The position numbers and the translations under genes were made by a program. The notes under the pieces were generated by a model. The model had not been told where the DNA came from. It ran no database searches and saw only the letters and a list, made by a program, of their open reading frames with translations. 64,000 nucleotides of DNA from Adiantum capillus-veneris (Eukaryota; Streptophyta; Polypodiopsida; Polypodiales; Pteridaceae): the NCBI GenBank assembly GCA_014529385.2, contig CM043966.1, positions 91,868,587 to 91,932,586 on the forward strand, written 5' to 3'. Of the stretch, positions 36,158-50,329 are shown one piece after another. Numbering within the stretch: position 1 is the stretch's first letter; every line of letters begins with the position of its first letter.

Positions 36158-39100
36158 TTATCCTTGAATGCCGATTGAAGATGAGCAAAAGCTCAACTTC
36201 TCCTTGTTGACCACCTTTGTAAACATGTCTGCAGGATTTTCACTTGTATGCACCTTTCCTAGCTTTAGTTGTCCCTCTTCCAAAAGAGTGCGTATGAAGT
36301 GATATATCACCTCAATGTGCTTTGTCCTTGAATGAAAGGCTGAGTTCTTCGCAAGATGGATAGCTCTTTGGCTATCACTGTACAAGACACAATTGTCTTG
36401 TTTGAATCCAAGCTCTTCTAAGAATCTGTGAAGCCACAGAATTTCTTTGCTTGCCTCCGTCATTGCTACATACTCTGCTTCTGTGGTAGAAAGTGAAACC
36501 ACTTTCTGCAGCTTTGAAGCCCAGCTTACTGTTGTGCCTCCAACCGTGAACACATAGCCAGTAGTGCTCCTTCGAGTATCTTTGTCACCTGCCATATCTG
36601 CATCAGCATACCCTTCTAGAAAAATATCAGTTCCTCCAAAATACAAAGCATTTGTTGTTGTCCCTTTTAGATACCTAAGTATCCACTTCACAGCTTGCCA
36701 ATGCTCTTTACCTGGGTTGTCCATGAACCTACTCACAACTCCCACTGCATGTGCAATGTCTGGCCTTGTCCAGACCATAGCATACATTAGCGAACCTACC
36801 GCTGCAGCATATGGAACTTCAGACATATAGGCTATCTCCTCTTGTGTCTTTGGACACATATCCTTCATTAGTTTAAAATGACCAGCCAAAGGTGTAGAAA
36901 CTGGTTTTGCATTTTGCATTGCAAACCTTTCTAGTACTTTCTTGATGTAATCTTCTTGAGATAGCTTTATTGTCTTCTTTGTCCTGTCCCTTTATATTTT
37001 CATACCAAGTATCCTCTTTGCAGCACCTAAATCTTTCATTGAAAAAGATTTGGATAGCTCCTCTTTTAGGTCTTTGATGTCCTGCATGTTAGCACTTGCA
37101 ATCAACATGTCATCAACATACAACATTAGGATGATGAATTTCCCATCTCCCAAATTCTTCGTGTAGACGCAGTGATCTGAGTTGCATCTTGTGAATCCAT
37201 GATCCAACATCCATCGATCAAACTTCAAGTACCATTGTCTTGATGCTTGCTTTAAACCATACAAGCTCTTCTTTAATCTGCAAACCATTTTCTCCTTACC
37301 TTTTACTTCATACCCCTTTGGTTGAAGCATGTAGATTTCCTCCTCTAAGTCACCGTGAGGGAATGCCGTATTTACATCCATTTGCTCGAGATTTAGATCA
37401 TGAGCAGCCACAAGGCTTAAGACAAGCCTAATTGAGTTCATTTTTACAACAGGAGAAAATATTTCATTGAAGTCAATACCTTTCTTTTGAGAAAAACCTT
37501 TACCACAAGCCTAGACTTGTACCTTTTCTTCCCACCTTCTTCTTCCTTCAGCTTGTACACCCATTTGTTTTGAAGTGCCCGCTTACCTTTAGGCAACTCA
37601 ACCAACTCCCATGTTTGGTTGCGATGTAGTGAGTCCATCTCCACTTGCATGCTCTTCGTCCATTCTTCTTTGGATTCATGTTGCATAGCTTCTTCGTATG
37701 ATTCCGGCTCTCTAGAATCTGAGATCAAGAGATGGTTGAAGGAAGGAACAAACCTTTCTGGAGGTCTACTTGCTCTTGTAGATCTTCGGGGAATAGGTTG
37801 AGGATCCTCATTTGGTTGACGTTGTTGCACATTGTCACCGTTTGCAGTCCTTGAGTCTTCACCGTCCTCAAGCTCCATGTACTCATCACCTCTTTCTTTT
37901 GTTTGTTTTCTTTCCAAGTAATCTTTGTACATATTTTGTTCGTTAAAAATTACATCCCTACTCCTTAAGATTTTACCATCTTCAAGATTCCATAGGCGAT
38001 ACCCAAAGTCACCTTCTCCATAGCCAATGAAGAAACACTTTTTGGACTTTGCATCTAGCTTTGATCTTAGGCTTCTATCTATGTGCATGAAAGCCTCACA
38101 CCCAAACACTTTGAGAAATGCATAATTCACCGGTTTACCTGTCCATGCCTCTTCTGGAACTCCCCCATCCAATGCCGTTGAGGGTGACCGGTTGATTAAG
38201 TACACAGACGTACTTACAGCTTCCGCCCAAAGCTCAAGCGGTAGGTCTGCATGTAGCCACATGCTTCGTGCTCGCTCCATGATTGTCCTGTTCATCCTTT
38301 CCGAAATCCCATTTTGTTGAGGTGTCGTTGGGGTTGTCCTTTGCCTCCGAATGCCATTGCTAGCACAAAAGCTTTCAAAAGCTTGGTTGCAATATTCACC
38401 TCCATTGTCGGATCTGAGGCATTTAACCTTGGTACCTGTTTCATTCTCTACAAAGGCTTTCCACCTTTGAAATATGGAAAATACATCAGATTTATTCTTC
38501 ATGACATAAACCCATGTTTTTCTAGTCGCATCGTCTATGAATGTTACATAGTACAATGAGCCACCAAGTGATGGTGTACTTGCAGGACCCCAAACATCAG
38601 AATGAAACAACTCAAGTTTTTTCTGTTTTCTTTCATTTCCTAATTTTTGAAATTTTACCCTCTTTTGTTTACCATAAACACAATCTTCACAGAACTCTAA
38701 GTCCACTTCTTTCAAACCTAGTAGAAGCTTCTTTGTTTGAAGGATTTGCATTCCTTTGGCACTCATATGCCCAAGTCGGTAGTGCCACACCGCACTGTCA
38801 ACTTCTGTAGTTGCTGCACAAGCTGAAGGTTGCGTGCTAACAGTACACAAGTAAAGTGTACCGACTTTTTCTCCCTTGGCAACCACCAAAGATCCCTTTG
38901 AGATATTCCACCGTTTGTTTCCGAATGCAATGTTGTGACCTTCATCGTCCAATTGTCCTGTAGAGATCAAATTTTTGCGAAGAGAAGGAACATGCCTAAC
39001 ATCTTTAAGCTTCCATTCATTTTCGTTAGCAATTTTAACAGAAACTGTACCTTTGCCGACAATCTCACAAGCTTCATCATCTCCCAAGTATACATACCCA

Positions 39101-40038
39101 AAATTACCTTTGGTGTAGTCTTGGAAATGTTGCTTGTGTGGTGTCGCATGGAATGAAGCCCCAGAATCTACTATCCAGGAATTAGACACATTGTCTAATG
39201 AGAGAATTAGAGCATCTTGCTCTACTTTACCTGCCACATTGGCCTCCGATGTTGGCTTGTTGTCTTGAGACTCTGTCTCCTTCTTCTTCTTGGACCAGCA
39301 ATCCTTCTTGACGTGGCCCTTCTTGCCGCAGTTCCAACATTCAAGAACTGACTTTGTGCGTGACTTGTTCCGCCTTGAGCGATCACGACCCTTTTGGTTT
39401 TTGAACCTCTCCTTAAGCCTTCCTCTTGTTTCCATTGATAGTGAAGCACTTGATGATTCTGCTGTGCTTCTCCTTCGCATTTCCTCGCTTAGGAGAACAC
39501 CCACAACATCATCAAACTTAAGAGTATTTGTGCCAGAGATAGAATTACTTACAGCCATCACAAGGCTGTCCCAACTATCCGGTAGAGATGATAGTATAAG
39601 GAGAGCTCGTACTTCGTCATCGAAATTGATTTTCACTGATCGAAGTTGACTTATGTTTGTGTTAAACTCATTTAGGTGTTCTGCAACTGGACCATTCTCT
39701 GCCATCTTTAGATTGAACAAGCGCTTCATAAGAAATACCTTATTGGATGCCGATGGTTTCTCGTAGAATTTGTCAAGTGACTTCATCAAGTCCTCCGTGG
39801 TCTTCATCTCCGAAACATTGAAGGCCACCGTTGACGCCAAGCTTAACCGGATTGTTCCCAGTGCCTTTCGATCAAGGACAATCCATGCTTCATCTGCCAT
39901 TGTTGCGGGCTTCTTCGCAAGACCGCCTAGTGGCAAATAGAGGTCCTTCTGGTAGAGATAGTCTTCAATCTGCATCTTCCAATGTTGGTAGTTTTTGCCG
40001 TTGAACTTCTCAATCTTGAGCTTCCCTTCCTCCGCCAT
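36158..40038 (-). pseudogene. Copia Gag-Pol polyprotein, one frameshift and one stop
   Basis: The ATG at 40038 (MAEEGKLKIEKFNGKNY) opens a UBN2-type Gag, followed by zinc knuckle CWNCGKKGHVKKDC, protease with intact DSGAS (near 39165), pre-integrase HYRLGHMS, integrase core (FHSDVWGP, RSDNGGEY, QNGISERMN), RT (VDVNTAF-like region, KSLYGLKQASRQW, catalytic YVDD near 37115) and RNase H (GYADADMAGD, STTEAEYVA). The first frame ends near 37444 after an apparent one-base loss near 37502; the homologous continuation runs from 37441. A TAA at 36992-36994 interrupts it and the frame ends at 36158. In the RT, DVNTAFPHGD has Pro where Leu is usual. All catalytic motifs remain readable. Confidence 0.93.
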
Positions 40039-40093
40039 AACTCCCACTCAATTCAAGGAATCCTTTCCTTGAGATAATTTAGCTACGAGCAAA

Positions 40094-40109
40094 CCTTGCT
40101 CTGATACCA
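40094..40109 (-). promoter_or_regulatory. Copia primer-binding site, tRNA-iMet type
   Basis: On the minus strand TGGTATCAGAGCAAGG lies just inside the 5' LTR, the classic plant copia primer site complementary to initiator tRNA-Met. Confidence 0.95.
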
Positions 40110-40111
40110 GT

Positions 40112-40195
40112 TGTTAGGAAATAAAACGTAGCTAAATAGATAATTGAGTAGATTACTTAATGGAGAGAGACAGATTTATATACACGAGATTATAG

Positions 40196-40290
<95 letters not shown>

Positions 40291-40924
40291 CACGATATAC
40301 GTGGTTCACCCAATGTGGGCTACGTCCACGGGAAAGCAGCCACTCAATGGCTTTAGTACTTCAAAACAAGAAGTAGTTTACAAAGGGATTATACCCTTAA
40401 TGGAGCTCCCGCCTTGCTTCACTCTCGCCACCTCACACTCACCTTGTTGCATCAACTTCACACTATGAAATGTGTGTAGAAATGGCCTCCTTTTATAGGC
40501 CAAAAGGGCTGCCCTCTCTTATGAGAGACAGCCATGTGTAGCCGCCCTTGTGCGAATAAGTCCAAATCGGACCCTCCAATCCGCCCATGTGTGGCCGCCC
40601 TTGAGAAGACAAGTCCGGTTTTGAATTCGGCCACCGGCCACCGGCCATTGACTTCTGACCACCGTCCACCGGCCAACTGACCGGTTGTTTTCCGACCACT
40701 TTCCGGCCGCCGTCCGACCATAATATTCCAGCGAAAAAAAAAGTCTCGGGGGCCTCCGCCCCCGAGGCCTTTAAAGTTGCCCTTGATTCTTGTCCGTGAA
40801 AATTTTGGTTTCCGGTGAGTGATTTTCCTTCACGCACGATGGCTTCTCCTCATAATGGGGGCCTTACAAATGTGCGCTTTTACCACAGAAAATTACAAGG
40901 GTAAATCAGGCTCCATACTTAACA
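40112..40924 (-). repeat. Copia 5' LTR
   Basis: 813 bp, near-identical to 35322-36097 except for a longer (GA)n tract (40199-40287), a shorter GGCCACCGG minisatellite and scattered, mostly transition, differences. Confidence 0.95.
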
Positions 40925-41947
<1,023 letters not shown>

Positions 41948-42100
41948 AACATCATGAGCTTTTGCTTGAGAGGCACCGCATACCTAGCTAGGTACAATTG
42001 GAACAAGGGACCACCGGCCCCCTACCGGGTCGGCGGTCCCCTGCCCCCAATCGTATCTAGCTAAGTATGCGGTGCCTCCCTCACAGAAGCTCATGATGTT
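41948..42100. repeat. Foldback hairpin at the end of inverted arm B
   Basis: About 53-bp arms (41948-42000 and 42048-42100) are largely complementary (ATCATGAGCT, GAGGCACCGCATAC, AGCTA). The loop holds a further 10-bp stem (GGGACCACCG with CGGCGGTCCC). Arm A keeps only one half of this structure. Confidence 0.8.
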
Positions 42101-42276
42101 AAGTCACAATGTTGCCATCCCCCCAGCTACATCGTCAAAGAGGTGAAAGTTTCTACATGCTGCTAAAAGACATTGAAGAGGATCTTGTCCCCTCCCAAGT
42201 ATGTTATTTTTGTTTGTCCTCCTCTTTCTAGTTAGTTAGTACTTAGTAGTCTTGTCTTTCTATGTATAACCTCCCT

Positions 42277-42567
42277 TTAGTTCATGACTTCTAGTGTCTC
42301 ACCCACGTCAACGTCTTTGGAAAGGCCATAGGTCCATAAGAAACAAGTATACGTTGTTTTGTTTGGAGAGATTTCTTCACTTCGCATCAACTGGAAACAA
42401 CACAGGGCTACTTGACTCTACACTTCTTGAGCATACCTTGCAACCAAACCGTTCCTTGCAACCAAAGTGTTCCAAGAGATGACATTTTAAAAACAAAGGT
42501 TATCAAGAACTCTTTGTGCTTTTGTGAAGGAGTTACATTTGGCATACATATGGACCAAAGCTTTCAT
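42277..42567 (-). pseudogene. PPR gene fragment, arm B
   Basis: Minus-strand counterpart of the PPR remnant at 12954-13226. It has small insertions and deletions (for example a repeated GCAACCAAA segment near 42440-42470) absent from arm A, so both copies are dead and diverged separately. Confidence 0.7.
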
Positions 42568-43187
42568 GGGGCAATCCTTAGCAACGTGCCCAAATTGCGG
42601 AAGACGAGATATTGAACATATCCATTGTGCTTCTCATCCTCTTCCTCTTCCACTTATAATTTTCCAAAAATTATTGTAGAGCACACTTGGCAAAATTGCT
42701 ACCCCAAAGAGATGACATCCTAAGCAAGAAGCTCATCCACAAGCTGTAACACTTCAATTCGCTTCAACAAGTTGCATACTTGTATGAGGCATCAAATTGA
42801 GGACCCTGGTTAATGAACTTCTTACTTGATAATCTTGACTCGAAGCACCTACCTGTAACCACCCACACCGGCGTTGATGGCTACAAGTAGGTTTTAAGAA
42901 TGCGAGATCCACTCTTGAATTGGCCAATATATACAAGTGGGTTTCATGTGGTTGCTCATGAGTCCCTGAATCTACCTGAAACTATAGGAAGCACTTCAAG
43001 CGGGTTTAATTGGTGTCCACGCCGATCATGTGGCTTATCCTACCTACAAGTATCCTCTCTAAACATTGCATCTTACTAGGTTGGAAGAGAGATCGAACAA
43101 GAAGAAGAAGAGTCCTTTTAACATCACAAGAAAATTCTTAAGAGGCCTTAAAGATATATCCTATAAAATTTTCAACTCAAGACCTAT

Positions 43188-43305
<118 letters not shown>

Positions 43306-44029
43306 ACAACTTCATAGGAGCAATTCCAAAGATCTATATGATGAGTACAGAGCTCAATACATGTACAAGCCACTTGGTTGAAAATTACTAGCAACAAGTA
43401 GCAACCAAGATTAATTCCCATACAAATATATTTCATATTTTAGAAACTCCTATTTAACCATGAGCTTAACCAAGGTCTAATTGTTGATTTTTCTTTGCCC
43501 TCTAGGATTCCTCTAGCTTGGAGTCCCCTTTGTTATCAAGGGTAAAAGATTTTCAAATTTCCAACTCTTGCATCATTTTTTCAAACCACCATCTTCATCA
43601 TCGCTCCACCGACACTCTTGAACTATTCTAAGACATGGCTCTAGCATGGCTGTTGTTTTTATCTCATTCACCATACATTCATGAACATTAAGCTAATGTA
43701 AGGTGGAGTATAGTAGAAGGATTTCATAACCAACATGGGTCTTTCACATTCATCTTGTCTAATGTCTTTGCTATACTATGAATTCAGACTTATCAATATT
43801 GTAGCTAGTAAAAGTTATGGCCTCCCCACTAAAGCTGAAATGTGGGGAGGAATTCCATTTATAAGACGGAGTTGTCAAATAAAAAAATGAAATATTCTAA
43901 ATATAAGGAATCTGATGGCATGCTATATATCAATGGATAGATCTCGATGAGTACATTCTAAATCCAAAAGGTTTTGATTTCATTTGTAAATTTTTTACCA
44001 TGCGTCCGTTTTGGACAAGAGGGAGAAAG

Positions 44030-44320
44030 TCAAAGTCCTTATAGGGCCAAACCATAACCATAACATGATTGCAAAACCATAACTGAAGATCATATCCACA
44101 ATATGATTACCAAGCCATAACCATAACGTGATTGCAAAACCATAATCAAAGAGCATATCCACTATATGATTACAAAACCATAACTGTAACCTGAATGGAA
44201 AAAAATCATAACCAAGGAGCAATTGAAACAAGTCTGACCATAACATCAACTCAAAAGCATAACTGTAACTATAAATTAATTTCAACATAATAACCAATAT
44301 ACTAGATCACAAGACCATAA
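44030..44320. repeat. Minisatellite of ACCATAAC motifs
   Basis: Units of about 55-65 bp built on CCATAACCATAAC plus ATGATTGCAAAACC, repeated about four times with divergence. No gene seen. Confidence 0.75.
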
Positions 44321-44600
44321 GCATAAACATCTAACAAAGAGCATAAACATACTGTATACAATGAATACAATCATCATGATGACCATAACTACAAAAAGCA
44401 TAGATGGAAGATGTCACCCTCATGGTAATGCCTCCCAGTCGACGGTCTCTTCCTCCTCCTAAAGCTGGGTCAAAAGAGACACAAGTCCATGCTTGTACAC
44501 ATACTTCTCCTCTCGGCGTGTCAAAGAGTGATTCATGGCAACTTCCTACAAAATAAACAATTAAACATAAGATAAATATTAAGATAACATACATACATAT

Positions 44601-45105
44601 CCGACATCTCCTCTTCTTCTTCAGTAATCAACACTTTGTTCCTCTTTGCCTCCGAGATTGTTGCATCTATCCGCCAACCGTAGGAAAGTCTGGAAGTCTT
44701 TGAAGATGATATGGAAAAGGAAGTTTTCTAGTGACACGATTGCGCTTAAATTGCAAGCGATTTGTCAAGCGTTGTTGCTTTTCCTCTTTGTACCTCTCTA
44801 GCCACTGTTGCATGACTTTTGACTCTGAAAAGAAAAAATCTCATAATCTTTTCCTGCTTTGTGATATTCATCTTTCTCATGATGCCTTATCCCTACAACT
44901 CGTCCTTGTCACCTTGATGTTGACCTTAGTAGTCCACATTCGGGGCATCTCTGGATCAATTGAACACAAAAACTCACTGATGAGAACAAGAGACTCTTGT
45001 ACAAGCCATCCTTCAGCCATGCTACCCTCGAGGCGAGCCATTTGATGAACGAACCCTTTTAAAGTCTTCATGAATCTCTCCAAGAAGAGAATCCACCTAC
45101 TACGG
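44601..45105 (-). pseudogene. CACTA TNP2 transposase fragment (relic 3)
   Basis: Minus-strand translation matches exon 4 of CACTA-1 TNP2: ERFMKTLKGFVHQMARLEGS followed by MAEGWLVQESL in one frame (45083-44877), then WLERYKEEKQQR further along. There are stops and frameshifts, and the rest of the gene is absent. A possible next exon begins near 44545 (EVAMNHSLTRREEKYVY). Confidence 0.8.
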
Positions 45106-45107
45106 TC

Positions 45108-47595
45108 ATCCCTAAGCGGCCTGAAACAGTCAGATTGATAAAACCGAACACCTAAGCTAGTAGCCCTAATCCTTGAACCCTAAGTAAACTAAAATAGCCC
45201 AACCGCTTACGCGCTACATACCCAAATCAAATTAATTTAATGGAATGGATAATGTGACACTAAACTGATTTAGAGCGGCCAAATCTAAGCTCCTAACTTT
45301 AGGTGGTTGGCCCTAAGCAACGTGAAACAACCAAACTGCCATGTCTGAAGTGGATTACTGAAACGGCTAAAGTAATGTGATACTAATACCAGTCGATTTA
45401 GAGCATCTGGCCCTAATCGGCTTGAATTCAAAGAACTAACACCTAAGCAGCTAACCCTAAGTGGACTGAAACATCCCAACCACTTACCCTAAGTTGCCAT
45501 ACCTTAAGCGGATTACTTAAATGGACCGATCTAATACAGACTGCCATTTTTGAAGACTTTTGCATTTTTGAAGATCGTTTTTATTTCTAGAATCTGTTTG
45601 CATTTTTTGAAGTCTATTTGCAATATTAAAGTCCGTTTGCATTATTGAAGTCTGTTTGTCAAAGTTCATTTGTGTTATTGAAGTCTGTTTATGTCTTTGA
45701 AGTGCACAAGACATTTTTCAAGTCCATTTGTGTTTTTTTTACCTCAACCGCCCAAACACAGCCACCTCTTAGCAACCAAACCATAAGCATCTTTGTACGG
45801 CCAAACATTGGTCGATGATAACCATTTGCCGCTAGCTCTAACTACCTCACATTCTCTAGCCATGCCCGATACATGCACACCTCGGTCTAGAGGTGCACGG
45901 AGATCAGGACCATCGAGTAATACATTTGTCTTTATTGGTCAATGCCTATATTTGAGGGTGCGACATAAGTTCATACCCACGTCTCCTATGACAATGCATG
46001 TAGATCCATTACAAATCCTAATCCAGTAGAAACCTAAATATTTGTAGCCCAAATGTAAAGCCGCTAACCCTAAGTGGCTTGACCTAAGAAATTTGAAACA
46101 ACCAAATTGCGAAGTACCAACACCTAAACATCACACTCTAATCAGCTAACCCTAAGTGGCCTAAAACAACCAGATTGCAAAGACCTAACAACTAAGCAAG
46201 AATCCCTAAGCCTTGAACCCTAAGCAAACTAAAATAGCCCAACCACTTACGTTCTATATACCTGAAGCGAGTTATTTTACTGAAATGACGAAAGTAATGC
46301 GACACTAAGATAATTAAGAGCATCCAAATCCAAAGTTGTTAACTTTAGGTGGCTGGCCCTAATCGACTTGAAAGAACCAAATTGTCATGTCCGAACTGGA
46401 TTATTAAAATGGCTAAAGTAATGTGATACTAATATCAACCAATTTAGAGTGTCTAGCCCTAAGTGGCCTAAAGCTGAAGAACTAACCCCTAAGTAGATAA
46501 CCTTAGGTGGACTGAAAACAATGCCCCAACTGCTTACCCTAAGCTGTATACCTTAAGCGGATTACTTAAATGGATTGATCTAATACAAACCACCATTTTT
46601 GAAGACCGTTTAAGTTTCTGAAGATCGTTTGCATTTCTGAAATCTACTTGCATTATTGAAGTCCGTTTGTCGAAGTCTGTTTGTGTTATTGAAGTCTATC
46701 TACGTTTCTAAAGTGCACAAGCCATTTTTTAAGTCCATTTGTGCTTTTCCTACCCTAACCACCCAAACATAGCCACATCCTAACAAGCAAACCATAAGCA
46801 TCTTTGTATGGCCAAACATTGGATGATATCCATTTGTTGCTAGCTCTAACTACCTCACATTCTCTAGCCATGCCCGATCCTTGCACACCTCGGTCTAGAG
46901 GTGCACGGAGATCAAGACCACCGGGTAATACTTTTTCCTTTATTGGTCAATGCCTATATTTGAGGGTGCGACATAAGTACACACCCATGTCTACATGACA
47001 ATGCACGTAGATCCAATACAAACCCTAATCCAGTAGAAACCTCAAATTTGTAGCCCAAATCTAAAACGTCCAACCCTAAGTGGCTTGAAACAACCAAATT
47101 GCAAAGTACCAACACCGAAGCGGCATGCTCTAAGCGGCTAACCCTAAGCGGCTTAAAACAACCAAATTGCAAAGACCTAGTACCTAAGAGAGAATTCCCA
47201 ATCCTTGGACCCTATGCGGACTGAAACAACCCAATCGCTTAAGTGCTATATACCCAAAGCGGATTAATTTGCTGAAATGGCTAAAGTAATGCGACGCTAA
47301 GATGACTTAGAGAGGGAAAATCTTAAGCCGCCAACTTTAGGTGACTGGTCCTAAGCGGCGTGAAACAACAAAATTGTCGTGCTGAAATTGAATTACTGAA
47401 ATGGCTAAAGTAATGCGATATTTATAGTACCCGATTTAGAGTGTCTAGCCCTAAGTAGCTTAAATTAGAAGAACTAACACCTAAGCAACTAACCCTTGGC
47501 GGACTAAACAACACCCCAATAGCTTACCCTAAGTTGTATACCTTTAGTGGATTACTTAAATGGACCGATCTAATACGAACCGTCATTTATTAGCT
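45108..47595. repeat. About 1-kb tandem repeat, 2.5 copies, CACTA-derived
   Basis: Copies start near 45108, 46150 and 47145; the third stops at about 47595. Each contains many CCTAAGCGGCTTGAAACAACC-like short units, and the first two hold the block CTCGGTCTAGAGGTGCACGG found upstream of TNP2 in CACTA-1 and CACTA-2. No coding frames. Confidence 0.8.
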
Positions 47596-48187
47596 AAACC
47601 TATGTAGGAAGATAATCAGATGTAAATAAAACCTAGCATTAAAACTTAACACTATAACCTAACACTGTAATCTAAACCTAACTCTATAATATAAACCTAA
47701 GTGTGAAAATAAAATCTAAATAAAACCTAGCACTAAAACTTAACTTAAAACATTCTAACTAACATTTATAATACCTACTACATGCCATACTTTAAGAAAA
47801 CAACATAATACATTAATTTTTAAATAGAATTGCATAAAACTAACAAGACTAATTATACATTGAACTAAATCAAAATAAAACTTTTTTTTTAACATCAAAA
47901 TTCATTATGGTTGTTTGTAGATGATAATTTTTAATAAGATTTATAAAATAACAAAATTAATATTTTTTCTATTTCTTTTTAATTGAAATGTGTGTGTGCG
48001 TGTTTAGTGTGTTTAAATTGTTAACAAATTAATGTGCAGTTTTATTTATTCATGTGTTTATGTGCATGTGTGTGTGTGTGTGTGTATGCAAGAGAAGAGA
48101 AGGATAGGGCACTCATATGCAGCCTATGTGAGCACAAAACACTTGAGGAAATGTCACCAAATCTGTAAAACACACACACACACACAT

Positions 48188-48286
<99 letters not shown>

Positions 48287-48990
48287 TGAACAAATATACC
48301 ATAAACTTCAAAGGGGAGTATGTGAGTGGATATCCCAAGCCCTAAGAGCTCTGTAGCAGTAGATTTGAAGCTCATTAGGAGGAGGAGAGCAAGAGAACAC
48401 ATAAAAATGGGACAAAAATGCAAAAAGAACCCAACTAGGGTTCTATTTTTGTAGGCAACATGTACTGATACAGACGTCTAAATAAACGTCTGCAAAATGT
48501 CCTTACAAGTGCCAGAATGGGCGACGAAAAGTTAAAATTTGATTTAAAAAACAAAATTGGCTCTCCCTCCAGATGTATCTATGCACATACCGATGCCCGC
48601 CACCGATGTCAATAATTTGGCGTCGGTATTGAAGCAATATGTTGTATTGAGACCATAAGACACGAGTCGAAAACAAGGTTACAATAGAAGACATGTGCCT
48701 TGTATTTTCAATTAATTATGAGCTGAAGAACAAAACTAATTTGATATACTAGATCCTTAAGCAAATTAGTATTATGAAGGTGAAAAAATCATGAAAATTT
48801 GGTGTAGTTTCAACAAAGAATTCATAAATTAAGTATAACTTCTCATATCGACCAAAAAAGTTTTTGGAACGATATCAAGGCAACACTTAAGATTTATAAT
48901 GTATCTATTGCCAATCTCAACTAACAAAGTAATTTTCAAGGTTTTAAACTAAGAAACATATCGTAATTTTGGCTCATTTAATAATATTAA
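47596..48990. other. A/T-rich non-coding region with (AC)n tract
   Basis: AACCTAACACT-type repeats (47630-47760) resemble the A/T-rich part of the CACTA elements. A 114-bp (AC)n tract lies at 48171-48284, and a small hairpin CAGACGT/ACGTCTG at about 48471-48492. No gene seen. Confidence 0.65.
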
Positions 48991-50310
48991 CACTAGGTTG
49001 GTAATGGGACACTTTTATGTCCTGCTAAGCGACCATTTTCCTTGAATTATGTCAAGAGTTTCAAAATGTATTTTGAGGTGTTATCTATCTAGAAAGTTGT
49101 CTCATGAGCTGAAAAAAACTCGACATTTTTTTGGAATATCAATTCCATCTTTAACATTGTCCTTGCACAACGTTTCACAACCTAAACTGTGTGAAAAAAC
49201 GGGTCCAATTTTTGGCTTTTTTAAACTTTTTGCAACTATACCACTCTAGAATTCATGTTTGTGAGGTCTATAATGCTAGAGAACTATCTTTAGTAGTCCT
49301 CAACATGTCCTGATGCTTCTAGGGAGAAATAAATATTAAAATTGTAAGTTATGACCAAATTACAAAAATTGTCAAATCCTGGTTTTTAGCCAATTTTAGC
49401 TCTTCTATGATTTTTTTGGTGGATTTCATGATATCCAAATGCATTTTTGATTTTCTATGTCGCATATTGTAACATAAAGCTAATATTCCTTGAGTTTTGG
49501 GGCACCTAATACCCTATTTTGCATAGTACACAACAATGGTTGATTTTTTCAATTATAGAAGAAAATGAAACATTCTAGTATATCAAGTATAGCTTTTTCA
49601 ATATTGTTAGTTTCTTGGGACAACTACATGAATTTTGTAGGTAGTAACCATATCTAGTCATAAGGATCAAATTTGACTAAATATTGAATAGTTTCTATGG
49701 GATTCTACAACTCATAATGTTGAACCCAGTTTTTTCATGTTTGCTGTATTTAACACTTCATCTTTGTCCCCAAGATTCCCCTTGGTAAGAGATGTATTAT
49801 TCTTTTGACATGCTCCATGGATCCTTATGAACCTAAAGGACAACAAGGAACTAAGAAAAAATGCATATATTATTTGTATTGAGGGTGGCTTTAGAAACTT
49901 TGATGATAGGTTTGCAGATTGGTAAAAATTCAAGTTTTCTGTACCTATTTCTTTTGGCAAAACAAAAAATAGTGAGTGAGAAGCACTCATATGTTTTGAT
50001 CACCAACCCATTGAAGTTAACTAGGGAATTTATCTCAAGTCCTACAAAAATCCCTAATCTTATTTTATGAAACAAAACATAAGAAATGACTGTTTTGATG
50101 AAAATGTACTGGTCCATCAACTTTGGATGCTTGGTGTGACCAAAAGATGAGAAATTTTACAAGTTTCTTATTTTTTCCATGTGTAGTAGGCCTTGAACTA
50201 TAACCTCATGAAAGGATTTTACAAAATGAGTGGATCTACTATGGTTTTGGAAGTTTTTTTCAAAACCCTGAAAGGACACTTTTATGTCCTGTTAGGTTAC
50301 CAACCTAGTG
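48991..50310. mobile_element. Non-coding TIR element with TTAA flanks, full copy
   Basis: A 1,320-bp A/T-rich element with inverted ends CACTAGGTTGGTAA (48991-49004) and TTACCAACCTAGTG (50297-50310). It is flanked on both sides by TTAA (48987-48990 and 50311-50314). A near-palindrome GGACACTTTTATGTCC lies just inside each end. No ORF of note. The CACTA-like start suggests a CACTA relative, but the TTAA duplication would be piggyBac-like. Since TTAA is its own reverse complement it may instead belong to the inverted repeat. Partial copy at 53829-54278. Confidence 0.75.
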
Positions 50311-50329
50311 TTAATGTAAATGTAAACGT

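Larger units (their letters stand above)
35322..40924 (-). mobile_element. Full-length Ty1/copia LTR retrotransposon, inserted in the LINE
   Basis: A 5,603-bp element on the minus strand with LTRs 40112-40924 (5') and 35322-36097 (3'), target duplication CTTCG (35317-35321 and 40925-40929), a tRNA-iMet primer-binding site and one gag-pol frame. Domain order protease, integrase, RT, RNase H defines Ty1/copia. A one-base frameshift and one stop make this copy defective. Confidence 0.97.

Noticed and set aside
48991-50310. Plain CACTA element
   Set aside because: The end begins CACTA, but the flanks are TTAA on both sides and no clean 3-bp duplication fits (TAA on the left, TTA on the right); kept as an unassigned TIR element.
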